Source of the DNA: Centrapalus pauciflorus
Taxonomy: Eukaryota; Streptophyta; Magnoliopsida; Asterales; Asteraceae
Assembly: GCA_020465985.1 (NCBI GenBank)
Contig: JAANYP010009619.1
Location: 434,001 to 498,000, forward strand
Direction of reading: 5' to 3'
Length of the DNA stretch: 64,000 bases
Position numbers and translations under genes: made by a program. This document shows positions 21,301 to 30,428 of this stretch, in pieces (the stretch's first letter is position 1; every line of letters starts with the position of its first letter). Under the pieces are notes generated by a model. That model was not told where the DNA came from, made no database searches, and saw nothing but the letters and a program-made list of their open reading frames with translations.

Positions 21301-21770
21301 GGTACTCTGTAAGGATTCTCCATCCTTTGCTCTAAACAATGTGAATTTATCCTTGGCCTCCTCAATTTTAGCCTATATCATCCAAATCGGCCCCTAGCAT
21401 TTGCATTTCCAGCTCGTCCCACATTTCTTTAGCAAAAAGTTTGCTATCTACCCCTACTAGAATATCCGTGGGAAGGGCTTGATAGATAAGATACTCCGCT
21501 CTCTTATCTGTTGTTTATCGGTCCCTTTCTGCTTCATTTGCAGGTTCACTAACGGTCTGTGATGCTGGAACTGGAGGAGTAGCATCTGGTGCTACAGGAC
21601 ATTCTCGGTAAAAAAATAGCAGGTCTCTCACTTATCTATTGGATAAATAAATTACCCATGGGCTGCATGGCAATAAAGTTAAGCAACTACTTCTTCCATT
21701 GTTCATACTCGTCTGGATAGAGAACTGGTGGTCTGTTCTCTGATCCAAGAATAAGAGCTTCGCGAGACAT
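18301..21770 (-). pseudogene. Element B gag and linker
   Basis: ATG at 21770 (minus) opens MSREALILGSENRPPVLY and DEYEQWKKW, followed by a TAG. The capsid part (21700-20900) is heavily broken. A mixed-charge Arg/Asp-rich region (20857-20570) precedes the zinc knuckle CYKCRKPSHFAREC (20420-20379). The acidic segment and linker follow (MALVAQEDYWVDDESDEEDD at 20308), as in A, with later fragments at 19562-19236 and 18783-18478, and W-(V/I)-P-K repeats before the intron. Stops and frameshifts make it a pseudogene. Confidence 0.82.
20570..20857 (-). repeat. Arg/Asp-rich low-complexity region of element B gag
   Basis: In one minus-strand frame about 70 residues are almost only R and D (DDRRDEWSDERRDDQRDDKD and similar), encoded by imperfect 6-12-base repeats of the ATCATCTCTC type on the plus strand. 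It lies between capsid and zinc knuckle, where gag proteins bind RNA. The opposite strand gives His/Ser/Ile-rich frames that are shadows. Confidence 0.75.
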
Positions 21771-22671
21771 AATGTAATGAGTGCTGAATATTAAATTAGG
21801 ATCACTGGAAGTGGAAACTGATTATTCGGTTGAGTTAACCGAAATTCGGGTGGATGGGATCAGGAATTCGGATGGTACGAATTCGGATGATGAACCAAAA
21901 TTTGGATGGTCCAAATTCGGATGAAGTGGAAGTTGGATGAAATTCAGAAACTCGATTGGTCAAAACTCGGGTGATGACCAGTAAGTCGGATGGAAGTAAT
22001 TCGGGTGAACTGTATCTCGGATGGGACAAATCAAAAGAAAAAACGCAACTCTGGTGACCCGAATTCGGTTGGAGATCCGAAATCCGGGTGATACGAAATT
22101 CGGGTAAATGTCTGAGTTGAAATTTTAAAAATTTTAAAATGAAGGAGAAGTGATTTTGTAAACCTGAAAAATGTCTTAACTGTTTTTCGAATGGTCCGAA
22201 TTTCGGATGGTATCCGGGATTTGGTTCGAGATAGGTTAAAATTTGGTACGAATTGATCCGAGATGGGATCAGAGTTGGTCCGAATTTAAAATTGTTAATT
22301 AAATTCTAGTTTCTCAGAATGAATATAAATACGATTTAAGGACTAGACATAATTTCTAAATGTTTGGTTTGAGTTTAGAAACAAGTTTTGTTAAAACCCA
22401 GTAACAAAAACACTTCAAATTCTGGATTGTTACGTAAAGAAAACGTTAATAATACCGAAAAAATGATTAATAATTTTATCATTTAATCAATTAAAACTCA
22501 TAATGATTGAACAAGAAATGCTCGAAATCAATACAAGATTAATTGCTTATGATTATGGAATAGAAAACCATGCAAAAACAGAATATAAAGATAGGATTAG
22601 GAGCAAACCTGTATGTTTTTGCGAAGAACACGAAGAACATCAAATATAATCAGTTGAAATCCGCTTCCGTG
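21771..22671 (-). other. Leader of element B between primer site and gag
   Basis: About 900 bases with no supported gene; it contains the motif array at 21835-22270. The stretch next to the primer site (22290-22670) is AT-rich. Confidence 0.7.
21835..22270 (-). repeat. Array of CCGAATTCGG-type motifs in the leader of element B
   Basis: Plus-strand view: repeated ATTCGG(A/G)TG, CGAATTCGG, CCGAATTTCGG and CCGAAATCCGGG in 435 bases, with one exact CCGAATTCGG near 22063 and about fifteen near-copies by eye. Same motif as in the element A ORF3 intron, but in the pre-gag leader. Confidence 0.85.
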
Positions 22672-22683
22672 GCTCTGATACCA
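22672..22683 (-). promoter_or_regulatory. Primer binding site of element B (initiator-Met tRNA)
   Basis: Minus-strand TGGTATCAGAGC, two bases past the LTR end, followed by CACGG. Standard for plant copia elements. Confidence 0.93.
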
Positions 22684-22685
22684 AT

Positions 22686-23042
22686 TGTAGAATCGTCCCA
22701 ATTGTTAATATCAGCACTTAAAATAATAATCAATCACAATAATCAAAACAATAAAAATATAGAACTCAATTGTAGTTTGAATATCAAGAGAGAATAAGCA
22801 AGTCAAAAGCGGCGGCCGTGAATTCAATTGCATAAGAGACAAAACTTGTGGAAAACCCTAGGAGGGTTTCCCTAAAATATTCAATCTAACTTTGAGGGAT
22901 TTAGACTCTATACCACTCAACTTCTAAATGCAATAAATAAATTACAATGGAAATAAAAAAAATTACATGGAAATAAAATAAACTAACTATTACAAAACAA
23001 AGTCTCGCATGATCAAAATTTATAATCTAATAGGTACATAGT
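22686..23042 (-). repeat. 5' LTR of element B (357 bp)
   Basis: Minus strand from TATTAGATTATAAATTTT to GACGATTCTACA; the ancestral TG start has decayed to TA. It aligns along its length with the 3' LTR of A (13344-13686). Confidence 0.85.
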
Positions 23043-23333
23043 GATAAGATCATCAAATCTTGTAGTAGTCATATGCCAGAACACAGTTTTACCTCCACTT
23101 AGTGATAAGATCATCTAATCCACATGCATGATTCCTGATAAACTTTGGGAATCACTACCTCTAGTTCTCATAATCACCAAAGTAAAGGACTGGTGGACGA
23201 TTGTCAGATTCAAGAATGAGTGTTTCATTTGTTATAGTAATCTTATGTAGGATCCACGATTGGAAACTCTGTTTTCTGCTTTGAGGAAGTAAACGTAAAT
23301 TGTCCACAGAATTTTAATTTTAGTGAATGAAAT
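23043..23333 (-). pseudogene. Remnant I: gag start of another copia copy
   Basis: On the minus strand a short frame near 23236-23170 reads NETLILESDNRPPVLYFGDY, matching the gag start of B, E and F. The rest has two copies of AGTGATAAGATCATC (23040 and 23100 regions). It is caught between the 5' LTR of B and the LTR of F, showing that B inserted into an older copy of its own superfamily. Confidence 0.65.
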
Positions 23334-23829
23334 TGTTGGGATATAATTTATAGTTTTGTAAAGTTTTGGGGCTTGTATTATTATTTTCTTGTAATGTCTG
23401 TTTGACTATAAATAGTCAAATTCATGTTTTGTAATATTAGTTTTCCATGTAATGAGATTTGAGCTTTGACTTCTGATAGTTTATATTTGTCAGATTTATT
23501 TATTTCAATCTTAGGGGTTTATTTTGTAATAAGTTGTAATTATTTTATTTCCATGTAATTTTCTTTTTTTCTATGTAAGTTTCTTCTTTGATAGAAAGTT
23601 GAGGGGTAGTTTATATAAAACCCTTGAACTGAGGCCTAGATATAAAAGCATGTGCCTAGGGTTTTGAAAAGCATATCTTTTACTTTATAACATTGAAAAA
23701 GCATTGGCGCCTGAGTGTGTGCACGTTGACATTGATTGAATTTCTCATTCTCATTGTTCTTGCATAAATCGGCATTATTATCATTGCTAAATCTTTATGA
23801 GTGTTTAAAAGATTATTGGGACCACTACA
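23334..23829 (+). repeat. LTR of element F (496 bp)
   Basis: TGTTGGGATATAATTTATAG to GGGACCACTACA. Contains TATAAAAGC (about 23642) as a likely TATA box, after AGGCCTAGATA, and a palindromic GACTATAAATAGTC near 23405. The primer site follows. Confidence 0.78.
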
Positions 23830-23834
23830 ACAAT

Positions 23835-23846
23835 TGGTATTAGAAT
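23835..23846 (+). promoter_or_regulatory. Decayed primer binding site of element F
   Basis: TGGTATTAGAAT against the usual TGGTATCAGAGC, three mismatches, at the expected place after the LTR. Confidence 0.75.
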
Positions 23847-24239
23847 TGGGGTGGATTTCAACTGACTTTCACTAGATCACTTTCGCTGCTGTTGCTCAAA
23901 ATCCCTTTTATCTTCTGTTTTTACCTGTTTTATGCCTTCATTGTGATCGATATCTACACTTGTATTAATTTCGAGCATCCTAGTTCAATTTATGCGTGTT
24001 TTGAGGGGTTTATTCTGTTTAAAATCGATCTAAACATTCATCAGCGCTGTTCATCATCTTTTTCATCCTGTTTTGCATAAATATCCAATGTTTTAGGTGT
24101 TTTTTGTTTAGAAAAGTTGTTTCTAAAATCATTCCGAGCACTTAGGTTCAAATTTTAGGCTTTAAAACACACATTTAGTTAAAATTTGGGTTTGGGTTCT
24201 AAAACTTGTATTGTTTTATTGAAAATTATTATTTTAAGT

Positions 24240-24660
24240 GCAACTTCAGATCCCTATTTCGGGTCCCTATTTCGGCTGACAAACCGTCGGTTCCCATTTG
24301 AATTTCCGATCTTCAATCGAACTTCTAGTACCCCATCATCCGATCTTCGGATCCTCATCTGAAACTCGAATACTCCACATTCATTGTCTGATCCCACTTA
24401 TTTTTTAGTTCTCCTTTGCTTTGTCTCTCAACCGAAGTTTGGTTCCTACAATCCAAACTTCGGGTCATCTAATTTAAATCTCTTAATTTCTCTCAATTCG
24501 TCAACCGAACTTTTGATCCTACCATCCGAAGTTCGCATCCTCCAAGGAACTTTGCATTACTCACTTCCATCCTAGGTACAAGTGCATCCGAACTTTAGGT
24601 TCCTCACCCGAACTTCGGCTACACATCCGAACTGTGGTTCCACCACTTGAAATTCAGTTT
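24240..24660 (+). repeat. Array of CCGAACTTCGG-type motifs in the leader of element F
   Basis: Repeated (A/C)CCGAACTTCGG, CCGAAGTT(C/T)G, ATCCGAAC and TTTCGG(C/G) strings in 420 bases, about a dozen by eye. It sits between primer site and gag as in B and E, but the core is CGAACTTCG rather than CGAATTCG. Confidence 0.82.
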
Positions 24661-24711
24661 CCACTTCCAAAGATCAATTTATTTTAACAGCACTCACCAC
24701 TTTCATTCATC

Positions 24712-25230
24712 ATGTCTAGAGAGGCTCTAGTCTTAGAATATGAGAACAAACCACATGTTTTCTTTCCTGACGAATATGAGCAATGGAAAAAGTGGTTCTT
24801 GAAATTTGTGAGCATACAACCTATGGGGCATCTCATGATTTAGTCTATCACTAAAGGACCAGCTATTTTCAAACAGAAGTTCCTACAGTCTCAACTGATG
24901 TTCCTTCTATCCCTGGTGCAAAAGAACCACGAGGTCCTCAGGATGATAAGGAGAGAGAAAGACAAGCAGCTGATCACAAGGCAGAACATTTGTTATATCA
25001 TGCCCTACCCAATGATATCTTCGTAAGTGTTCACAGTAAGATGTCCGCGAAAGAAATGTGGGATGAACTTGAAATGCAAAAGCTGGGAGCCGACATAAAC
25101 GACCTGGCCAAAATTGAGGAGGCTAATGTCGAATTCTCTGAATTCAGGGCCAAGGATGGATAATCTGTACAAGGTTGAACAAACTGAACAAGGATGGAGA
25201 TTCCTTACAGGATATTGATAGAGCAAATGA
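24712..25230 (+). pseudogene. Gag of element F (broken)
   Basis: ATG at 24712 opens MSREALVLEYENKPHVFF, then DEYEQWKKWFLKFVS, with TAG soon after. Later segments read DHKAEHLLYHALPNDIFVSV and SAKEMWDELE, the capsid motif seen in D as ISLPNDVF...KEMWDTL. The similarity ends near 25230. Roughly one third of a gag remains. Confidence 0.75.
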
Positions 25231-26059
25231 CAAAAAATAGTAACAACTTTTGTCATTTTAATCATTTATAGTAACATTATTTATTTTTTGACATTAATAA
25301 CATTGACTTTTACATTTTTTATCGTTTATAGTAACAATTTTTTATTTTTCTATCAATAATAGTAATTGGTGACCTGCAAACCTATTTAGCAGGTCACCAA
25401 CAACTTTTCAGTTATCAAAAATAGTCACATCTTTTCATATATTTATTAATAACAGCAACGTATCAAATTCTCAATTTTTTTCAATTTTACTATGTTTTCT
25501 AAAATTTCATAAACACAAAAATAAACTCATTTAATTATATTATTTAGTGACTATTTTTTTAATTTCATAAAAAATTTTATTAATAATTTTTACGGTTAGA
25601 TAATATTTGATTATTTATTCACAATTATATATAATATGAACGAAAAAATAATACGAATCATTCCAATTTTCACTTTTTCCAAACTAAAAAACTACGAACC
25701 ATGCTTTTCTTATTTTTTTCCGAACAATATAATAAAAATCGTTTCAGTTTTAGTTTTTCAAATCTAAATGAGTCATAGTTTTTTATTTGAATAACCAAAA
25801 ATTTAAATGAGTCTTCATATTTTTCTTATAGAAAAACTATAAACCACAATTATTCATTGTTTTAGCATTCCTAGTGAAAGCTTGATTTCCCAGATATTAC
25901 ACAATCATCACATATAGAGCAACATATAATCCGATTTAACAATGCAAACACTCTATATGATAAAGAAGATGAAAAAGCTCTTGAGAGAAAATATATAAGT
26001 GCAAAACTATTTCTTCATCCAACAACTGATTCCATCCATCCAGTGTGGCTTTTATATCC
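25231..26059. other. AT-rich non-coding stretch
   Basis: Very AT-rich, no supported gene. Repeats of ATTTATAGTAACA and TTATTTTT open it, and a perfect 12-bp hairpin lies at 25366-25400. It ends at the Helitron-like terminus at 26060. Confidence 0.6.
25366..25400. repeat. Perfect 12-bp inverted repeat (hairpin)
   Basis: TTGGTGACCTGC (25366-25377) and GCAGGTCACCAA (25389-25400) with an 11-base loop, GC-rich within AT-rich surroundings. It could be a transposon terminus or a transcribed hairpin; nothing nearby decides. Confidence 0.8.
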
Positions 26060-26875
26060 ATAGTGGTGTACCCGCGCAAAGCGGCGGCGGCAAATAGTTT
26101 CAATGTGATTACATATTTGTTTAATAGTGCATTATTTATTTTAAAAGAAGATAGTCATTGGTAATATGTCATTTTCATATGGACATACAATTAATATTAT
26201 CTTTAAGTTTGCATGCAAACATGATATTTATGAGAGAATATTGATAAATCTTAGTTAAATATATTCTTCGCCATGGTACTAAGTATTTTTTTTGTTATGT
26301 AATGTAATATTTGACAAGCAAATAAAAAACGTTAGTCTACCCCATAATCTACAAATATTTTTATAAAAATCTGTAAGTTGTATTTTGTTGAAGTAAAATA
26401 AAAAAAATATTGTAGTTTATTCTCCTTTCAAACAAATTGCATTCAATAAGACAGGAAATCTAACCGGGTATGGAAACAAGTAACTTGTGCGTGTTGTGTT
26501 ACAAAATTAAAACAAGAAACTATTTTACAAGTCAGTTCATAAAAAACATCCAAGACCTGTGAAAGGACAGACAAACAACTTTGAACCAATCTTTAAATGC
26601 TTAAACTAGGCAGAAATTTCAAAAATATACACATGAAGCCTTGAAAATTTCAAAAATTCAGAAAGTCTCTGATTTGGGAAGAATCTGCACAAAATAGATA
26701 TTTAATATGCTGAAATTGCATGTTATGGTAATGATCTTACAAATTAAGCAGATTTTCGATAAAACTTTCACAACACATCAAAAACATTCTAAAAACACCT
26801 TTTATGTAAAAACATTACACCTTTTGCTGCTAATTTGTATTTTCACGTGTTAAAAGTGTAAGTCATTGCATAAAA

Positions 26876-27135
26876 TAACAATGAACTTTCAATTGACTTC
26901 AAATTTTGATGACACTTTTTGTAACAGTCCTAAAATCCTTAGTAAATATCAAATATATAAAGACATTTAAACATTCATAGATATTTTATACTTTTGGGCA
27001 TTAAAATACCAAAAGTTTGTTTAAAATAGCAATGAACTTTCATTTGATGTTGGATTTCAATGATTCTTTTTGCAACACATTCAAAATCCTTTAAAAACGT
27101 CAAAAATTTATAATTATTTCATCATTCATTTCTAT
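26876..27135. repeat. Two imperfect tandem copies of about 151 bp
   Basis: AATGAACTTTCA starts at 26880 and again at 27031, each followed by TTGA(C/T)...TTTTTG(T/C)AACA...AAAATCCTT...CATTCAT. A weaker third copy may precede (26700-26820). Non-coding. Confidence 0.6.
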
Positions 27136-27140
27136 TTCTT

Positions 27141-27405
27141 GATTTGGTGAGAGTAGTTGGATCTCAACTCAGCAAAGACCAAGTCATTCAATTTGTCGAT
27201 GGACAGGTTTGTGTAGACATTTCTTTTCTCCTCTAAAGAACCAAAAAACAAGTCATGTAATTGTACTTGCATCTTTCAGGTGGCTCCATTCAAGAAGGTG
27301 AAGAAAGTTGCCTTCAAAAACGTAATACCAAAGTCTGCTGCAGGCAAGATATTGCATAAGGATTTAGTGGCACAAATCAAACAACATATTCAGTGCCAAC
27401 TTTAA
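27141..27405 (+). pseudogene. Fragment of a 4-coumarate-CoA-ligase-like (OPCL1-type) gene
   Basis: Two exon pieces: GSQLSKDQVIQFVDGQ (27159-27206), an intron 27207-27279 (GT...CTTTCAG, 73 nt), then VAPFKKVKKVAFKNVIPKSA and AGKILHKDLVAQIKQ to a TAA at 27403-27405. (P)KSAAGKIL is the C-terminal motif of acyl-activating enzymes of the 4CL/OPCL family, with the catalytic Lys in GKI. Such enzymes activate phenylpropanoid or oxylipin acids with CoA. Only the last about 58 codons remain; the intron and frame are intact, so capture was from genomic DNA. Confidence 0.82.
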
Positions 27406-28490
27406 CAACCATATATTTTCTACACTGTGCCAATCTATTACAAAACGGACTTATCGTTATATATTATTCATATTAATAAGACCAGAGAGATCATGTGTTG
27501 GAAGAATACTACAAGGAGTTTAAGTTCTTATATACTAAGTAAATATCATGTAACTCTGTGTAATCTATAGTTTTAAGTAAAGTTGAAAATCTGCAGAAGA
27601 ATTAGTGTTTGGATTTGTGAATAGGTGAGATAACATCAAAATGTAGACTGATTTGGATGGAGTATGCTATCAATTTACTAATGAAGACAAAGCTAATCAA
27701 CTGACTTTTAGAAAACCATACTTGATTATTTCTCTTGCAAACAAAACCTCTTATCTATAAATAAAAGAACACACTATATTTTGGAAAGCACGAACGAGCA
27801 GTCATGGACAAAAACTGGAATTTAAAATGGATATTTTGCATTCACTTTCACAATTTTTCCAAAAACACACTTTTTCATTATCGTAGAAACGAGCCAATTA
27901 TTATGGTCTGAAAAGTTGGGACTCTCTTGAATTTAAAAAATGACAATTATGAAAGAAATAGCAGATTAACTCGATGCAATAGTTACTTTGAAAACGCAAA
28001 TCCAAAATCACCAAAATCATCATCTTAAATCACAATATAGAGGATTAAGTTGATGCTATGATTCTAGAGATACTCATCTCTGCTCTTCAGCGTCAAGTCA
28101 AAATTATATGTCTACTACTGTCACTCGAAACAAATTGACGCTATTAATTTGGTTCCCCAAGGTACCCGTATTCGTCTTTGTGGAAGGACTAAAGAGATTT
28201 TAAACTTTTGACGTATAATCAAATCTATTTTCTTCAATCTATGAGCTGACTAAGATGTTGCAAATTTCATAGGATGAAAGATTGCATGAATGATTCCTAA
28301 GAAATGAATAATGACAAGAAAATTGAGAGAACAGAGAATTTTTTTTAAATCGTTTGCTCTTTCAAGTCTCCTATTATGCTATCATACTTAGAATACACAA
28401 TAAAAACTTGGAAGTAATTCTTTATGAGAGAAATCCTATTTCAAGGATATAACAAACATGATGTCATAGATTTAAAAAAAAAACTAATAC
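27406..28490. other. AT-rich non-coding stretch inside Helitron-like element 2
   Basis: No supported gene; scattered short ORFs show no family motifs. An exon remnant may exist (for example 28020-28210 is less AT-rich), but I cannot assign it. Confidence 0.5.
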
Positions 28491-28601
28491 CTTAAGAGTA
28501 ACTTTCATGCCAACAAGATCGCAGGCATAAAAATCACCTTCCTCCAACTCTGGTCTATCTTGATCCAATACAAGTATTGTTGACCCCACAAGTTGTTGAC
28601 C
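28491..28601 (-). pseudogene. Single exon of a RimM-like 16S rRNA processing gene
   Basis: On the minus strand an acceptor TTTCCTAG precedes an exactly 37-codon exon reading GQQLVGSTILVLDQDRPELE and EGDFYACDLVGMKVTLK, followed by donor AAG|GTATTAG at 28490. The DRPELEEGDFY...DLVGM signature is that of RimM, the ribosome maturation factor (chloroplast-targeted in plants). No other exons are recognised here. Confidence 0.75.
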
Positions 28602-28959
28602 CTAGGAAATTTTGAAATTAAAATTAAATACAGTGGCTATGATCAACAAATAATCAGACATCAATATTACTGAAAATATCATGACTCTAGTATACATGAA
28701 TTTAGTTCAAACCACCAGAAAATTCACACAGCTGAGCTTCTGGCATGTGCATTTATGGCAAGCCAATTTAAAAGGCACTCAAGCACATAAGTCTACTTAA
28801 GAGGAAATTATTTATTTGGCCACTTTATTATTTAGTTAAAAAAAATTGGGTCACTCTTCCATTAGTATTTATTTCGTGACAGGACCTCATTTTCCAATCA
28901 CCTTTCGATCACTGGTCCTCTCCTTTCCATTCAAGAGCTGCATTATTTTACATATTTCC
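28602..28959. other. Non-coding stretch between the RimM-like exon and element C
   Basis: AT-rich, no supported gene; may hold the RimM upstream intron and the unseen end of Helitron-like element 2. TTTCC (28955-28959) would be the target bases of element C. Confidence 0.5.
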
Positions 28960-30076
28960 TGTAGGTCCCAAAAGGTTTCCCTAGTGAATTGTTCTAAGAT
29001 GTAGAGGGGGGGGGGGGTAAATACAGCAATTTAAAACTCAACACTCTTTTCTCAATGTTTGTGTATATTATTAACAAGTGTTAATTACAAACAAGCTTGA
29101 CTGCGGAAAGGTTCAAGCCGAGATGACAAATACAACAGATTTTCAACTAATCTAAGACACACTCAGACTAGATACAATGAAAACACTCACTAAGATGAAC
29201 TCACTGATTTTACAAGATACAGAAGGACAGCTTGAATAAAAACAGCTTGGACACACGTTACTGTTTTATTCAAGCAGACTTGCATGCATGGAATAACACA
29301 CTTCAATGCACGATCTGAATTTCTCACTTTTAGTTATCTCACAATCCTTAGAAGCTTCCTTTTATACTCTCACTGCGAATATCAGTGAAGCTTCTTCATT
29401 GGACGATGAGATAGTGGGATGTCTTTCAAAAAAGACAAAACAACTTTTCTACACATTCTGATAAAGCAGACTTGTCTTCATGTGGCAGAATCTTTGTCTT
29501 TTTCTTTTTGTCTTTGTTGCATAAGGCTTTAACCAAAAGAGGAATGTCAACTTTGCATCTTTCTTCTTTTGTTAAGGCCATTTTGATATAAGAAATGGTC
29601 TGTCACCCATTTCAAATATCCTCTTTGTCTTCATGTAACTAAACAGTGTAGGCAGCTTTAGCATCTTCTCTTTTCCACTTTGTCTTTGACTTGTAAACTG
29701 ATCTTGTAGTCCAAAACAATACATGAGGACTTGGAAACATATTCCATAAAGTGTTTAGCCTGTTCACAAAGAACAGGTTCTGTTCACAAAGAACAGATTA
29801 CGTAGAATTTGTCCAAGCTGGTCAACAGAATAGATTAGCGTAGATAGTTTATGTCCAGCCTGTTCAGCAGACAGAACAACTTAGGCCATCTGCCTTTGTT
29901 GCAACGAATGCAATAGGGTAAACAGTTTTGACTTATATTGCAAATCACTTTTCAGGTTTCAATAAGGCATTAACAGGCCTTAAACTATACGTTCAAGTGC
30001 ATCAAACAGGTTTGATTAAAAATCTCCCCCTAAGATGTAGAGCAGGTTTTACTGAGGCCTTTTTGTGCCTAACAAT
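28960..30076 (-). repeat. 3' LTR of element C (1117 bp)
   Basis: Minus strand from TGTTAGGCACAAAAAGG to GGGACCTACA, matching the D 3' LTR (57117-58243). A TATA box TATAAAAGG lies at 29366-29358. A run of 12 G (29007-29018, plus strand) equals the poly-C run near the end of the D LTRs. Repeated GAACAG/CTGTTC motifs lie in the first third (29740-29900). Confidence 0.9.
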
Positions 30077-30428
30077 CTCCCCCTATTTGCAATAATCAGT
30101 CTAAGCTGATTTTATCAATAATAACTATATATTTTTACAATACATTTTGCTGAAATGAAATTACAACATCAAGGTAAAGTAAAAGATCAGTTTATATATA
30201 CTAATTTTGATTACATAAACAACTCATGTTTTTACAAGAGTACAACTAATGTACTAATGCAGATTACAACTGATGTAAAATAAACATTACAACTAATGTA
30301 ACAAAGTACAACTAATGTACATAAAAATCTCAACATATTGGCCTGTTGATGATGGGAGCAATTAATGGCAAGTCTGTCCAACTTATGGACAGCTTCCATT
30401 CTTCATCTACTCAGATAGCAGATGGACT
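30077..30428 (-). other. 3' UTR of element C with ACAT(T/C)AGTTGTA repeats
   Basis: Between the ORF3 stop and the 3' LTR; no gene. Four copies of TACAACT(A/G)ATGTA (plus view) lie at 30241-30319. The same motif occurs four times in the 3' UTR of D. The polypurine tract is next to the LTR. Confidence 0.75.

Larger units (their letters stand above)
15209..23042 (-). mobile_element. Copia element B (SIRE/Maximus type), 3' end interrupted
   Basis: Minus strand, high to low: 5' LTR (23042-22686), primer site, leader, gag (from 21770), intron (18300-18013), protease, integrase, RT and part of RNase H, cut at 15208 by element E. Close relative of A: same linker proteins, same intron, homologous LTR. 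Its ORF3 and 3' LTR must lie left of the window. Its 5' LTR abuts gag remnant I at 23043, so B is itself inserted in an older related copy. Confidence 0.88.
23334..25230 (+). mobile_element. Copia element F, 5' end only
   Basis: LTR, decayed primer site, leader with a motif array and a broken gag, ending near 25230 where AT-rich DNA begins. The gag start belongs to the A/B/E family, but the LTR is longer (496 bp). Confidence 0.78.
26060..28954 (-). mobile_element. Helitron-like element 2 (right end not located)
   Basis: On the minus strand the left edge reads GCCGCTTTGCGCGGGTAC then ACCACTA, closely matching the 3' end of Helitron 1 (GGTGCTTTGCGCGAGTAC then ACTACTAG): a short GC hairpin about ten bases before the end. 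The final CTAG is CTAT here. The 5' end (TC) is not recognised before element C, so the right limit is only the start of C. Two unrelated host-gene fragments inside (27141-27405 and 28491-28601) fit Helitron capture. No Rep or helicase is seen, so it would be non-autonomous. Confidence 0.55.

Noticed and set aside
22570..22797. 75-codon plus-strand ORF across primer site and LTR of B
   Set aside because: Crosses functional non-coding signals on the opposite strand; no similarity.
27141..27405. Functional CoA-ligase gene
   Set aside because: Only the last two exon pieces (about 58 codons); no upstream catalytic domain.
29007..29018. G run as an assembly gap or artefact
   Set aside because: A matching C run exists in both D LTRs at the same position, so it is part of the LTR, though the exact length is uncertain.
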